Positions 5,692 to 13,508 of a stretch of DNA of 25,570 bases are shown one piece after another (the stretch's first letter is position 1; every line of letters starts with the position of its first letter). The notes beneath the pieces are model-generated. The model was not told where the DNA came from and did no database searches. It saw only the letters and a program-made list of their open reading frames with translations. Location: the NCBI GenBank assembly GCA_964399875.1, contig CAYNRQ010000008.1, positions 1 to 25,570 on the forward strand, in the 5' to 3' direction. The stretch comes from CAYNRQ01 sp964399875 (GTDB lineage: Archaea > Aenigmatarchaeota > Aenigmatarchaeia > QMZP01). Position numbers and translations under genes: made by a program.

Positions 5692-7380
5692 ATGCTGCCG
5701 ATTACTATTCGAAAGAAGATATTCCTAGGTTTCTTGTTCATCCTATTGATGTCTACATTGTTTTTTGTAATAAGCTATCGGTCTCTAAATGAGCTCACTA
5801 CATTATCATTGGAGGTGGAACCTCTGAGTGATGACATTGCAACCCTAAGGGAGCAGATAGAGTCTGCTTCTGTTATTGAAAGTAATCTTGAGAGCTATCT
5901 CTTGGTTGGCAGTGAAGAGCACAAGAAGATCCTAATTAAAGAGATTGATGATTTTGTCAATAAAACAAATGAGATTTGCGGTCAGTCCGAAAAGAATTGT
6001 GGGAATGAATTATTGCTTAAGATGTCCAAGATCAATGAATATACCGAAGCTCTTATAGATTCGATGGAGAAAGGGACATCCGCATTTGATGTAAATAAGC
6101 AAACCATTAAGATATACACACTATTAGATGAAATAAAGGAGATTCAGGAAGACTTGATCAGGGCTAAAACAGATGTTCTGGATGCCAATATCAACAAACA
6201 ACATGAAATTATTGCATCGTTAATCAATCGGTTCGCTGTAGTAGAAATTTTCATTGTGCTTTTTGGTTTTTTCTTGTCGTTTCTTTTGTCAGGTGTCATA
6301 ATATCTGGCCTGTCCAAATTGGCAAAGGCCACACGTGAAATTTCCCAGGGAAGGTTTGAAACAAAAATAAGGATAACATCTAGGGATGAAATAGGGGAGC
6401 TTGCATCAGCATTTAAGCAGATGGCCAAGGATCTGAAAAAATCAAGGGAACAAATAAAAAAGCATGCCCAAGAGCTGGAGCAAAAGGTTAAGGAAAGGAC
6501 AAAGGAGCTTAATCAGAAAGTAAGGGAACTGACAGACACAAAAACCGCTGTCCTTAACATGATGGATGATATGGATCATACCAACAAAGAGCTTGTACAT
6601 ACACAGGAAAAACTGAAAGAAAGCCTGAAAAAATTAAAGGAAATGGATGCAAAGAAGGACCAGTTTATTTCTATAGCGGCACATGAATTAAAGACTCCCC
6701 TGACTTCAATTCATGGATTTTCCCAGTTGTTGCAGAACAGAAAGATAGCAAACAATTTCAATAAAAGGAACAGGTATCTGAAAATAATGGATCATGAGAC
6801 TAGAAGGCTTGCTAATCTTGTTAATGATATACTAGACCTTTCAAGGATAGACTTGGGAACCGTAAAACTTGTTTTAGAAAAGGTGAATATAAATGAGCTC
6901 ATGAGCAATATGAAGAGGGAAATGGAAATGTTAATAAAAGAAAAAGGCCTTGAATCCAAATTTATAATAGAAAAGGGTATGCCAGAAATTATTACTGATA
7001 AGGAGAGATTAACTCAAATTCTCATAAACCTTATAAATAATGCTATTAAGTACACCCCCAAGGGGAAAATAACCGTGAAGGTAGCCAAGGAAAAGAATAA
7101 CGTACACTTCATGGTTAAGGATACTGGCATTGGTATATCAAAGGAGAATCAGAAAAAAATATTTGAGAGGTTCTATCAGGTTGATTCTTCGTATACAAGA
7201 AAGGTAGGAGGCACCGGGCTTGGCCTCGCCCTGGTCAAGGAGCTTTTGGATATTTTAGGTGGCAAAATATGGGTGAAGAGCGTACCTGAGAAGGGCAGTG
7301 AGTTTCACTTTACACTTCCTGTAAACAGGACATCTGTGAGGCATGCAAGAAAAAACAACGAATATATAAGTAATATATGA
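5692..7380 (+). CDS. Membrane sensor histidine kinase (HAMP-HisKA-HATPase)
   Basis: A 562-residue two-component sensor kinase. A transmembrane segment at about residues 8-26 and another at about 181-207 flank an extracytoplasmic four-helix-type sensor of about 150 residues. A HAMP domain (about 205-255, DEIGELASAFKQM) leads into a long coiled coil, then HisKA with phospho-acceptor His331 (IAAHELKTPLTSIHGF). The ATP-binding domain has the N box (INLINNAIKYTP), G1 (DTGIGIS), F box (FERFYQ) and G2 (GGTGLGLAL). All key residues are present, so it should be active. GGAGGG overlaps the end of the lipoprotein gene just upstream, so the two are co-translated and probably form one receptor. No response regulator is adjacent; the nearest is at 13130-13504. 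Confidence 0.95.
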   Translation: MLPITIRKKIFLGFLFILLMSTLFFVISYRSLNELTTLSLEVEPLSDDIATLREQIESASVIESNLESYLLVGSEEHKKILIKEIDDFVNKTNEICGQSEKNCGNELLLKMSKINEYTEALIDSMEKGTSAFDVNKQTIKIYTLLDEIKEIQEDLIRAKTDVLDANINKQHEIIASLINRFAVVEIFIVLFGFFLSFLLSGVIISGLSKLAKATREISQGRFETKIRITSRDEIGELASAFKQMAKDLKKSREQIKKHAQELEQKVKERTKELNQKVRELTDTKTAVLNMMDDMDHTNKELVHTQEKLKESLKKLKEMDAKKDQFISIAAHELKTPLTSIHGFSQLLQNRKIANNFNKRNRYLKIMDHETRRLANLVNDILDLSRIDLGTVKLVLEKVNINELMSNMKREMEMLIKEKGLESKFIIEKGMPEIITDKERLTQILINLINNAIKYTPKGKITVKVAKEKNNVHFMVKDTGIGISKENQKKIFERFYQVDSSYTRKVGGTGLGLALVKELLDILGGKIWVKSVPEKGSEFHFTLPVNRTSVRHARKNNEYISNI

Positions 7381-7419
7381 ATTCTGGATCAGGTGCATAT
7401 CCTGAAATAAAGCGTAAAG

Positions 7420-7427
7420 TTTAAATA
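7420..7427 (+). promoter_or_regulatory. TATA-like element before the AbrB-like gene
   Basis: TTTAAATA is centred about 25 bases before the ATG at 7449, which suits a leaderless start. A second, more TATA-like stretch (7433-7445) is too close to the ATG to set that start. This suggests the gene pair 7449-8445 has a promoter separate from the kinase. Confidence 0.45.
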
Positions 7428-7448
7428 TTGTCTTTTTATATATAAACT

Positions 7449-7772
7449 ATGGGTTTGCTTAAAAGAATAGAATGGGAAGATAGGGATATTCTTCTGACGC
7501 TCAGGCTGACAAAAAAGGAATACGAAAACATAAACTCTGATACAAAAGAGTTTATAGTTATGCCTGCAGATAATTTTGATAGGGTGCTTACAACCGGAAA
7601 GCTCGGGAACGGAAACAGGATAATGGTACCCAGCAAATTTTTAAAAAACAATAACATAGCTTTTTTAAAAAAGAATGTCAGAAGCAGTATAGTTGATGTT
7701 GAAGAAAGGAAATTCTTGGTAATAGAGCTTGATAATAAAAGAACAGGTGTGCCTGTTTTTGGAGAGGATTAA
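7449..7772 (+). CDS. Small protein with AbrB-like segment
   Basis: A 107-residue protein. The N-terminal half (KRIEWEDRDILLTLRLTKKEYENI) is charged and unfamiliar. The middle segment LTTGKLGNGNRIMVPSKFL resembles the strand-turn-strand core of SpoVT/AbrB swapped-hairpin DNA-binding domains, where a G-N-x-x-x-(I/V)-P pattern is typical. The remainder is a beta-rich tail. It lies just ahead of the KaiC-like gene at 7774, one base apart, so it is co-transcribed and probably acts with it, possibly as a transcription factor or an adaptor. The AbrB assignment rests on a short motif and is tentative. Confidence 0.6.
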   Translation: MGLLKRIEWEDRDILLTLRLTKKEYENINSDTKEFIVMPADNFDRVLTTGKLGNGNRIMVPSKFLKNNNIAFLKKNVRSSIVDVEERKFLVIELDNKRTGVPVFGED

Positions 7773-7773
7773 T

Positions 7774-8445
7774 GTGAAACTAGGAAGTGGGTTCAAGAAA
7801 CTGGACAGGCTTCTGGGCGGGGGTCTGCCGGCCAATACAAATATATTGGTATCAGGAGGGCCTGGGACAGGCAAGACTCTTTTCAGCCTCAGGTTTCTTA
7901 TGGAAGGCCTTAAGGCAAAGGAAAAGTGCTGCTATGTGTCGCTAAGTGAGAACAGGGAAGAGCTTTTAAGAGCAACTGATAATATAGCATCCTTAAAGGG
8001 AATTAAGAATCATATAGGAAAGATATGCGCTATAGAGCATATAACACTGGGGGAGAATATCACAATGAAAAGATTTAATGAGATAATTGCATCATATCCT
8101 CAAATAGACAGACTTGTAATTGACAACATCAATAAGCTCCTTATCTTTGCTGAAAGCAAAAGGAGCTACAGAGTGCATCTTTCAGAGCTGCTAAAGCATC
8201 TGAAATCTATAAGCAAATGCACATTTCTTATATGCGAAACAGAAGGTGATGAAATAGACACAGGGAACGGAGAATCATTTGAGTGCGATGGTGTTTTGCA
8301 CTTATCTTTCCTGGAGCTTGAAGAAAGGCCTCTGAGAACACTTCAGGTGCACAAACTAAGATACACGTCCTTTGAACCAAAAATACCCCATGAGTTAATA
8401 ATAAATAACAAAGACCTGAAACTAACAGGCACAAAAATTATATAA
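7774..8445 (+). CDS. KaiC-like ATPase, single domain
   Basis: This 223-residue RecA-fold ATPase starts with KLGSGFKKLDRLLGGGLP, the usual KaiC/RadA opening. Walker A is GGPGTGKT (residues 28-35) and Walker B is RLVIDN (Asp117); the TFLICETE strand is typical of the family. The position of the catalytic Glu pair reads SLSEN (56-60), so one of the two Glu is a Ser and hydrolysis may be slow. The start is GTG 7774, because GGAGAGG (7761-7767) lies 6 bases upstream and the domain begins immediately; a longer frame from 7729 overlaps the previous gene. KaiC-like ATPases have been proposed as signalling hubs in archaea, which fits the kinase, AbrB-like and V4R-like neighbours. Confidence 0.9.
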   Translation: MKLGSGFKKLDRLLGGGLPANTNILVSGGPGTGKTLFSLRFLMEGLKAKEKCCYVSLSENREELLRATDNIASLKGIKNHIGKICAIEHITLGENITMKRFNEIIASYPQIDRLVIDNINKLLIFAESKRSYRVHLSELLKHLKSISKCTFLICETEGDEIDTGNGESFECDGVLHLSFLELEERPLRTLQVHKLRYTSFEPKIPHELIINNKDLKLTGTKII

Positions 8446-8544
8446 TTATTTTTTCTCCATTTGTTTACATATGTCTTTAATATGGGAATCCATATCCTTC
8501 AATGTCCTGAGTATTTTTCTTAATAAAATGGTATTATCGTCCAT
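8446..8544 (-). CDS. Putative 32-residue small protein
   Basis: On the minus strand ATG 8544 opens a 32-residue frame (starts MDDNTILLRKIL, ends KQMEKK) that stops exactly where the convergent KaiC gene ends, with no gap. The sequence is amphipathic and heptad-like, as in a small coiled-coil regulator. A TATA-like stretch lies upstream (8555-8567), but its spacing is a little short for a leaderless start at 8544. It is too short for a family match and could be chance. Confidence 0.3.
   Translation of the reverse strand: MDDNTILLRKILRTLKDMDSHIKDICKQMEKK
8449..8454 (+). terminator. T-run terminator after the KaiC-like gene
   Basis: A run of T (8449-8454) lies a few bases after the stop at 8445. 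Archaeal RNA polymerase terminates at U-rich stretches without needing a hairpin, so this is a plausible end for the 7449-8445 unit. Confidence 0.35.
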
Positions 8545-8583
8545 AAAAATCATCTACATATAAAAATTAAAAGAAAGTTTTAA

Positions 8584-9624
8584 ATGCTTATATTACAGTC
8601 CTCTAATTCTCTTAATATGAGACTCTCTGAATCGCTTCGTAAGAATATAATAGATGTCAGTGTCGGGAGAGTTGTGAACAGATTTAAATTGAAGGAGAGA
8701 CGCATTACCCTGTTCTTTGAGGAAATTCTAGCTTATTATATAAAAAAATGTGAAGATGCTGGTTATGCAAAAGAAACAAGGGGTATAGGAAAACAATGGG
8801 GATTTATAACCACCAGTTGCATTATGCCGAAATTCCTGAGAAAGGTGCCAATAACCACGCTTGTAAACACTGTTGCAAAGAGGGTGTGGATAAACATGGG
8901 CTTAATTGATGATATCAGGGCAAGAAAAGAAGGCGAGAAAATCATAATCAAAACCAAGGGGGAGTTTATAACGCGGTGTGTTGGGAAAAATGAGTTTATG
9001 TCCGGCGCACGTGCGGGTATGATACAAGCATGTCTTGGGTGCAGCATAAAGAATGAAAAATTATCCAAATCAGGTGAATGGTTTGTATATTCGTTTGTTA
9101 CTGATAAAAAGCCGTTTACCGTAAGAACCAAGAAAAAGTCACTTTATTACAAACTCAATAGATTGTCAAAGACATCTGGCATTACATTAAAACAGGCGCT
9201 GAAAAAAGACATATTTCATTTGAAGAAAAACAACCGTATATATTTCAGAGGAAGGCCGTTGGTTAACATAGAAAACACTGTATTTCATCTTATAGGTGAC
9301 AGGGCCATTCTTATGGATAAAGTAGCTAAAATATCCTATGATTATTTTAATGGTTTGATAAAAAAATCCTCTGCGACCAAGAAACTCTTTTTGTTAAAGA
9401 TTATTCTTCATGCTATGGGATGGGGGGTCATAAATATATCATATGAAAAAAATAAGGTAAGGATAAGGATAGATTACCCACCATATGGATTTCAAACCGA
9501 GAAAGACAACTGGAAATTTCTGGTAAATGTTATACTTGGATATGTGTGGCTCATAAACAAAAAATTCAGGATAAAAAAATTCAAGGAAGGTTGCAAAAAA
9601 CTTGAGGTCTTGTATTCAATCTGA
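8584..9624 (+). CDS. Tandem V4R-like sensor protein
   Basis: This 346-residue soluble protein appears to contain two copies of a V4R-like domain (4-vinyl reductase superfamily, related to heme-NO-binding and TRAPP folds), often a small-molecule sensor. In copy one (about residues 20-190) the FMSGARAGMIQACLG helix precedes a strand pair, as in V4R domains. In copy two (about 235-346) the pattern LKIILHAMGWGVINIS, then VRIRIDYPP and FLVNVILGYVWLI, fits the same plan. The Cys/Asp-rich end seen in many V4R domains is weak, so the ligand is unclear. The start at ATG 8584 is about 23 bases after a TATA-like element (8555-8567); Met12 is an alternative. It overlaps the convergent methyltransferase by 9 bases. 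Its likely role is input to the KaiC/kinase network. Confidence 0.6.
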   Translation: MLILQSSNSLNMRLSESLRKNIIDVSVGRVVNRFKLKERRITLFFEEILAYYIKKCEDAGYAKETRGIGKQWGFITTSCIMPKFLRKVPITTLVNTVAKRVWINMGLIDDIRARKEGEKIIIKTKGEFITRCVGKNEFMSGARAGMIQACLGCSIKNEKLSKSGEWFVYSFVTDKKPFTVRTKKKSLYYKLNRLSKTSGITLKQALKKDIFHLKKNNRIYFRGRPLVNIENTVFHLIGDRAILMDKVAKISYDYFNGLIKKSSATKKLFLLKIILHAMGWGVINISYEKNKVRIRIDYPPYGFQTEKDNWKFLVNVILGYVWLINKKFRIKKFKEGCKKLEVLYSI

Positions 9625-10329
9625 TTTTTGGGCAAACACAATGCCTGCAATAGGGAAAATCTTTTTTATACCAACAACGTGGAATCCGGATTTTTCAAAA
9701 ATCGTTTTTAAATTTTTTACATGTGTTGCATGCTCTTTTCTAAGATCAAAAATCTGTTTTTTTAACACCCTGCCCGCAAATTTCTTGATATGTTTTTTCA
9801 TCAGCCACCATTTTACAAAGTTTATTTTTGGATTAAAGAAAAACATCACATCTCCTATTATAAGTTTTCCATTGTTTTTCAACAAATCTCTCATGTTTTG
9901 GGCAGCTATAAGTTTTTCCTCATCTGTAAGATGATGCAATGCCAGATTGGACACGATTACATCAAACTGTTTTTTAAAATCACCAGGTTGTAAAAAGCTG
10001 CCAGACCTAAAATCAATGTTTTTTATTCCAGATTTAATGGAGTTATTCTTCGCTGCCTCAAGCATTTTTTCTGAGATGTCAATCCCGATAACTCTCTTGA
10101 CCTTTCCTGCAATCTCAAATGCAAGTCTTCCTGTCCCCGTGCCTATATCCAGAACGATGGTTTCTTTATTTGAATCTATGTGATTAACAATGGCGTCTAT
10201 CATTCTAAAGTAAATCTCTATATATCTCGACACGAATTTATCATTTCTTAGCGTCTCTATGTTTTTATCATATTCTGCAGAGCGGTTGTCGAACATTCTG
10301 GAAATTTCCTTGTCCATATTATCTACCAC
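9616..10329 (-). CDS. Class I SAM-dependent methyltransferase (UbiE/MenG-like)
   Basis: This 237-residue methyltransferase has motif I VLDIGTGTGRLA (residues 59-70), the acidic strand end VIGIDISEKML, the motif IV region FDVIVSNLALHHL and post-motif strand GKLIIGD. The N-terminal MFDNRSAEYD pattern and the HHL segment are common in UbiE/MenG-like and other small-molecule or lipid methyltransferases; no nucleic-acid-binding domain is seen. It is the last gene of a minus-strand operon, starting 3 bases after the upstream UbiA stop, so its substrate is probably a prenylated product. A GTG at 10329 gives the longest form; ATG 10317 (Met5) follows a weak GGTAG and is equally possible. The 3' end overlaps the V4R-like gene by 9 bases. 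Confidence 0.85.
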   Translation of the reverse strand: MVDNMDKEISRMFDNRSAEYDKNIETLRNDKFVSRYIEIYFRMIDAIVNHIDSNKETIVLDIGTGTGRLAFEIAGKVKRVIGIDISEKMLEAAKNNSIKSGIKNIDFRSGSFLQPGDFKKQFDVIVSNLALHHLTDEEKLIAAQNMRDLLKNNGKLIIGDVMFFFNPKINFVKWWLMKKHIKKFAGRVLKKQIFDLRKEHATHVKNLKTIFEKSGFHVVGIKKIFPIAGIVFAQKSD

Positions 10330-10332
10330 AAA

Positions 10333-11136
10333 TCACAATAAATAACAAAATGCATAAAGGTGGGGGGTTATGAATTCTATTGTAACAAGTCTTCCCCTTG
10401 TTTTTCTGCTAATCTTCCTTCTCCATATGCCAGAAATATTAAGCAACTTTGATAAAACATTTAATGCGAATATGAATATTAACCATGGCCCGGAAAGCGA
10501 CATTATAAACAGAAAAACCAGAGCAAGCGTGGCAAAAGCTATGCAGATCATAGATGAGGTACGCCACCCATACATCAAGAAAGTATTTTTTCTGTCCTTT
10601 AAATCAGTGGAATCTTTTTGTATCATTATATAAGAGATCTCAAAGAAAATGAAGAGTACAAAAAATATATCGCTTGTAGAAAGTGTTCTCAGAAAAAGCG
10701 TATTCAACATCGGTGCAAGCAATAGAAATGGTGAACACAATATCAAGTATTTAGTTGGGCCCCAGTATTTCAGGCGGACATTTGGGTTTGAATATAAATA
10801 TGCAATGGTTATAAAATAAAAACCAAGGGCAAATACAAAAATATTAGTGAAAAATAAAAATATAATGCTTAAAAATAAGGCAAAAAATGATAAATTCCTT
10901 ATTTTCTTTTTGTCAGTCCCAGCGCCAATGGTTAATTTATCCTTTCTATTGTTCCTTATATCTTCATCATAATCTTGATAATCATTGTAAAGATCGCAAA
11001 AAAGTTGTATGCAGAAGAAAGAAGCACCTACTGGCACCAGTGTTGCATTCAGGTTGCCTGAATAGGTACCATACATGAGAATGAAACCAAGCATGAACAA
11101 AACTGTCCTGAAACGTTTGTATATCAGATAAATCAT
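10333..11136 (-). CDS. UbiA-superfamily prenyltransferase, copy 2
   Basis: A 267-residue integral membrane prenyltransferase. It has about seven to eight hydrophobic segments, the first Asp motif in the NxxxDxxxD form (NDYQDYDED, about residues 50-58) and a second Asp motif (QKDSTDLKDRKN) in the matching cytosolic loop. Both are needed to bind the Mg-prenyl diphosphate, so the enzyme should be active. Family members make archaeal lipids (DGGGP), quinones or hemes; the acceptor cannot be told from sequence. Its ATG overlaps the upstream paralogue's stop (ATGA), so the two are translationally coupled. Identical motif sequences (YDEDIRN, QKDSTD, LLNIS-type segments) show the pair arose by duplication. 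Confidence 0.9.
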   Translation of the reverse strand: MIYLIYKRFRTVLFMLGFILMYGTYSGNLNATLVPVGASFFCIQLFCDLYNDYQDYDEDIRNNRKDKLTIGAGTDKKKIRNLSFFALFLSIIFLFFTNIFVFALGFYFITIAYLYSNPNVRLKYWGPTKYLILCSPFLLLAPMLNTLFLRTLSTSDIFFVLFIFFEISYIMIQKDSTDLKDRKNTFLMYGWRTSSMICIAFATLALVFLFIMSLSGPWLIFIFALNVLSKLLNISGIWRRKISRKTRGRLVTIEFITPHLYAFCYLL

Positions 11137-11873
11137 ACAAACCCGACTCCCAAGAACATATACGGTGTAACAAATTCCAGAAGGACTATTCTTCCTCTTT
11201 GCTTTCTTGTTACAGTCATTCTCAAAATCTTACTTATATTCAACATCTTGGCAAACAGATTCAGAAGCCATATAAATATAAAATACGGATTGACAAAAGA
11301 TATTAACAGCAGAGTTATTGATGAAAGAGCACCGAATAAGGCTGTTACTTTGGTGGACCTTTTCCAGCCATGGCTGAGATATAAATTTTTATTATCTCTG
11401 GTGTCTGTAGAATCTTTCTGGCAAAGGATATAGGTATATTGGGAAAAGAAGAATAAACCAAAAAGAGCAGCAAATAACAGCGAAGTGGTATTTAAAGTGA
11501 ATATTAAACTAAGTGGCAATAGAAAGAAAAAGCTTGCCAATGTCATATAACCTTTAATACTGCCTTTCAGGCGGATGCTTGGATGGGAATAAGCTATGAG
11601 TAATGCAATATAGTATAAGCCGAGAACAAAAATCAACAAGTTAATAAACCACAGTGTTATTATTCCTGCAGCAGCCAATATGTAGGAGATGTCCTTGACT
11701 TGCTCTTTTGCCAGAAAGCCTGATGTTGTGAATTTATCCTTTCTTTTATTCCGGATATCTTCATCATAATCCCAATAGTCGTTGTAAAAATCCCCGAACA
11801 GGGCCAAAAACAAGAAACCAAAGGCAGCAGTAAAGAGATTAAAAGCAAAGTTTTGTGTAATTACTGCATACAT
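11133..11873 (-). CDS. UbiA-superfamily prenyltransferase, copy 1 (N-terminus likely longer)
   Basis: This is a paralogue of the next gene with both Asp motifs intact (NDYWDYDED and QKDSTDTRDNKN) and a similar membrane-helix plan. From ATG 11873 it is 246 residues, but the frame stays open upstream without ATG, GTG or TTG, and that translation (FFYLLYRRLRP, then FGFIIMY) aligns with the true N-terminus of the paralogue (MIYLIYKRFR, then GFILMY). The real start is therefore probably upstream, perhaps the ATT at 11957-11955 preceded by a G-rich stretch, overlapping the end of the synthase gene by 16 bases. A sequencing error in the nearby A/T homopolymer (11931-11943) is the alternative. The start at 11873 would lose the first membrane helix. 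Confidence 0.88.
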   Translation of the reverse strand: MYAVITQNFAFNLFTAAFGFLFLALFGDFYNDYWDYDEDIRNKRKDKFTTSGFLAKEQVKDISYILAAAGIITLWFINLLIFVLGLYYIALLIAYSHPSIRLKGSIKGYMTLASFFFLLPLSLIFTLNTTSLLFAALFGLFFFSQYTYILCQKDSTDTRDNKNLYLSHGWKRSTKVTALFGALSSITLLLISFVNPYFIFIWLLNLFAKMLNISKILRMTVTRKQRGRIVLLEFVTPYMFLGVGFV

Positions 11874-11941
11874 TATTATGAACCCGAAGGTAAGCCCAAA
11901 TCCTGGTCTGAGCCTTCTGTATAGCAGATAAAAAAAATTTT

Positions 11942-13057
11942 TTATTCTAATTTCAATCCCCCCTGTTCCTTTTTAATGCAGAGTATGTCCTGAGCTGTTA
12001 TCATTCTCTTTTCTTTCTGGGATATGGTTTTTATCTTGTCCAATATCATGCATGCCCAGGCATCAGATAGGTTTGAACCAAATTCGTGTCTTATGCTGCT
12101 TTTCCCGCTGTGTTTTCCTAAGATAATTCTTCTTTGCTGCCCTATAAGCCTGGGATTAAAGGGTTCGTATGTGCTGGGGTTTTTTAGCACGCTGTTAACA
12201 TGGACGCCGGATTCATGGGAAAACGAATTAACTCCGACTATTGGCTTATGCGGCTGAACAGAGATTCCTGAATATTTCTCAACAACTCTGCAGATCTCTG
12301 TTATTTTTTCATAATTAACACAAAGGTCTATGAAATATAGGAATTTAAGGGCTGAACATACCTCTTCTATTGAGACATTACCTGACCGCTCGCCTATACC
12401 TGTAAATGTTCCGGAAAAAATGCTTGCACCTGCTGCCAGGCCTGCTATGGTGTTGGCAGTTGCCATGCCAAAATCGTTGTGGCCGTGCAGACCTATTGCA
12501 CAGCTGGTATTAGCACATAATTCTCTAAAAAATGAATATGATCTTTCCGGTGTATGGCAACCCACTGTATCGCAAGCCAAAAAATATTCTATATATGGTG
12601 ATATCTTCTTTATAAATTCCAATATATATTCTATATCAGCTCTTGTGGAATCCTCACCAGCGAAATTTACTTTTAGGCCATAATTTTTTGCGTAATCAAT
12701 TGCGTCAAGTGACTTTTGAATATTTTCTTCTCTACTCATCAGTTTTGCTTTCAGATGCAGATCTGATACCGGAGTAAATAATGTAACACTGTCTACATTA
12801 CAGGATGCTGCAAGATCTATGTGTTCTTTTTTTATCATTGTAGAAGCAGTTATTTCAGCATCTAGGCCTGCATTGGCTATGGTTTTTGTTGTTTCAGCTT
12901 CCAAAGAAGAAACACAGGGCATCAGTTCTATGACATCAACACCAAAATCAGAGAATTTTTGTGCGAGTTCTATTTTTTGTTCTGGAGTGAAGACAACACC
13001 CGGCATTTGTTCTCCGTCTCTGAGGGTAGTATCACATATCCGGAAAACCTTTTCCAT
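11942..13057 (-). CDS. Homocitrate / 2-isopropylmalate synthase-like enzyme (DRE-TIM metallolyase)
   Basis: A 371-residue cytosolic acyl-transferring aldolase of the LeuA/NifV/AksA family, which condenses acetyl-CoA with a 2-oxo acid. Motifs seen are DTTLRDGEQ (residues 9-17), GLHGHNDFGMATAN (metal-binding His pair), GIGERSGN and HESGVHVN. The length matches homocitrate-synthase-type members without the LeuA regulatory domain. Family motifs do not separate 2-oxoglutarate, 2-oxoisovalerate, pyruvate or oxaloacetate (Re-citrate synthase) as substrate. It heads the operon with two UbiA genes and a methyltransferase and is not beside leu, lys, nif or aks genes, which is unusual. A TTTAAATATA element 28 bases upstream supports a leaderless start at 13057. 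Confidence 0.88.
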   Translation of the reverse strand: MEKVFRICDTTLRDGEQMPGVVFTPEQKIELAQKFSDFGVDVIELMPCVSSLEAETTKTIANAGLDAEITASTMIKKEHIDLAASCNVDSVTLFTPVSDLHLKAKLMSREENIQKSLDAIDYAKNYGLKVNFAGEDSTRADIEYILEFIKKISPYIEYFLACDTVGCHTPERSYSFFRELCANTSCAIGLHGHNDFGMATANTIAGLAAGASIFSGTFTGIGERSGNVSIEEVCSALKFLYFIDLCVNYEKITEICRVVEKYSGISVQPHKPIVGVNSFSHESGVHVNSVLKNPSTYEPFNPRLIGQQRRIILGKHSGKSSIRHEFGSNLSDAWACMILDKIKTISQKEKRMITAQDILCIKKEQGGLKLE

Positions 13058-13062
13058 ATATA

Positions 13063-13091
13063 TATTTATATATAACTCTTGTATATTTAAA
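13063..13091 (-). promoter_or_regulatory. Promoter of the synthase-UbiA-methyltransferase operon
   Basis: TTTAAATATA (13082-13091, read leftward) is centred about 29 bases before the ATG at 13057. A second A/T-only tract (13058-13074) fills the gap to the start. No other promoter is obvious between the four genes. Confidence 0.45.
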
Positions 13092-13129
13092 CTTAATTTG
13101 AATTTATATATATTTTATAATAACTCTGG

Positions 13130-13504
13130 CTATTGCTCAAGCATCCTCTTTACCCTTTTAAGAAGGTCCTGATTATCAAATGGTTTTGTTATGTAATCAA
13201 GAACCTTCATCTTTTCCAGGGTGCTCTTTCCGATATCTGAAAATTTTGCTACTGTTATGAATGCTATTTTCAAATCCTTTGTTTTGGGATCTCTTCTTAT
13301 CCTTTCACATGTTTCCCTTCCTGACATTCCAGGCATCATCATATCCAGAAGGATAAGGTCTGGTTTTACTTCTTTCAGTTTCTTTAGGCATTCTTCACCG
13401 TTGCTGGCTGTGATTACTTCATAATTTTCCTGTTCAAGCACTGCTGTTACCAGCTCTAATAAGCTTTCCTCGTCATCAACCACCATTATCTTTTTTTTGG
13501 CCAT
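13130..13504 (-). CDS. CheY-like response regulator receiver protein
   Basis: A stand-alone 124-residue receiver domain with no output domain. The acidic pocket is Asp10-Asp11, the phospho-acceptor is Asp54 (LILLDMMMPGM), the switch Thr is Thr84 (AFITVAKF) and the conserved Lys is Lys107 (ITKPF). All are present, so it should be phosphorylated, most simply by the kinase at 5692-7380, the only one in the window. It acts through protein contact since it has no DNA-binding part. It starts 4 bases after the pseudo-KaiC stop on the same strand, which suggests that protein or the divergent KaiC ATPase is its target. Confidence 0.95.
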   Translation of the reverse strand: MAKKKIMVVDDEESLLELVTAVLEQENYEVITASNGEECLKKLKEVKPDLILLDMMMPGMSGRETCERIRRDPKTKDLKIAFITVAKFSDIGKSTLEKMKVLDYITKPFDNQDLLKRVKRMLEQ

Positions 13505-13508
13505 ATTA

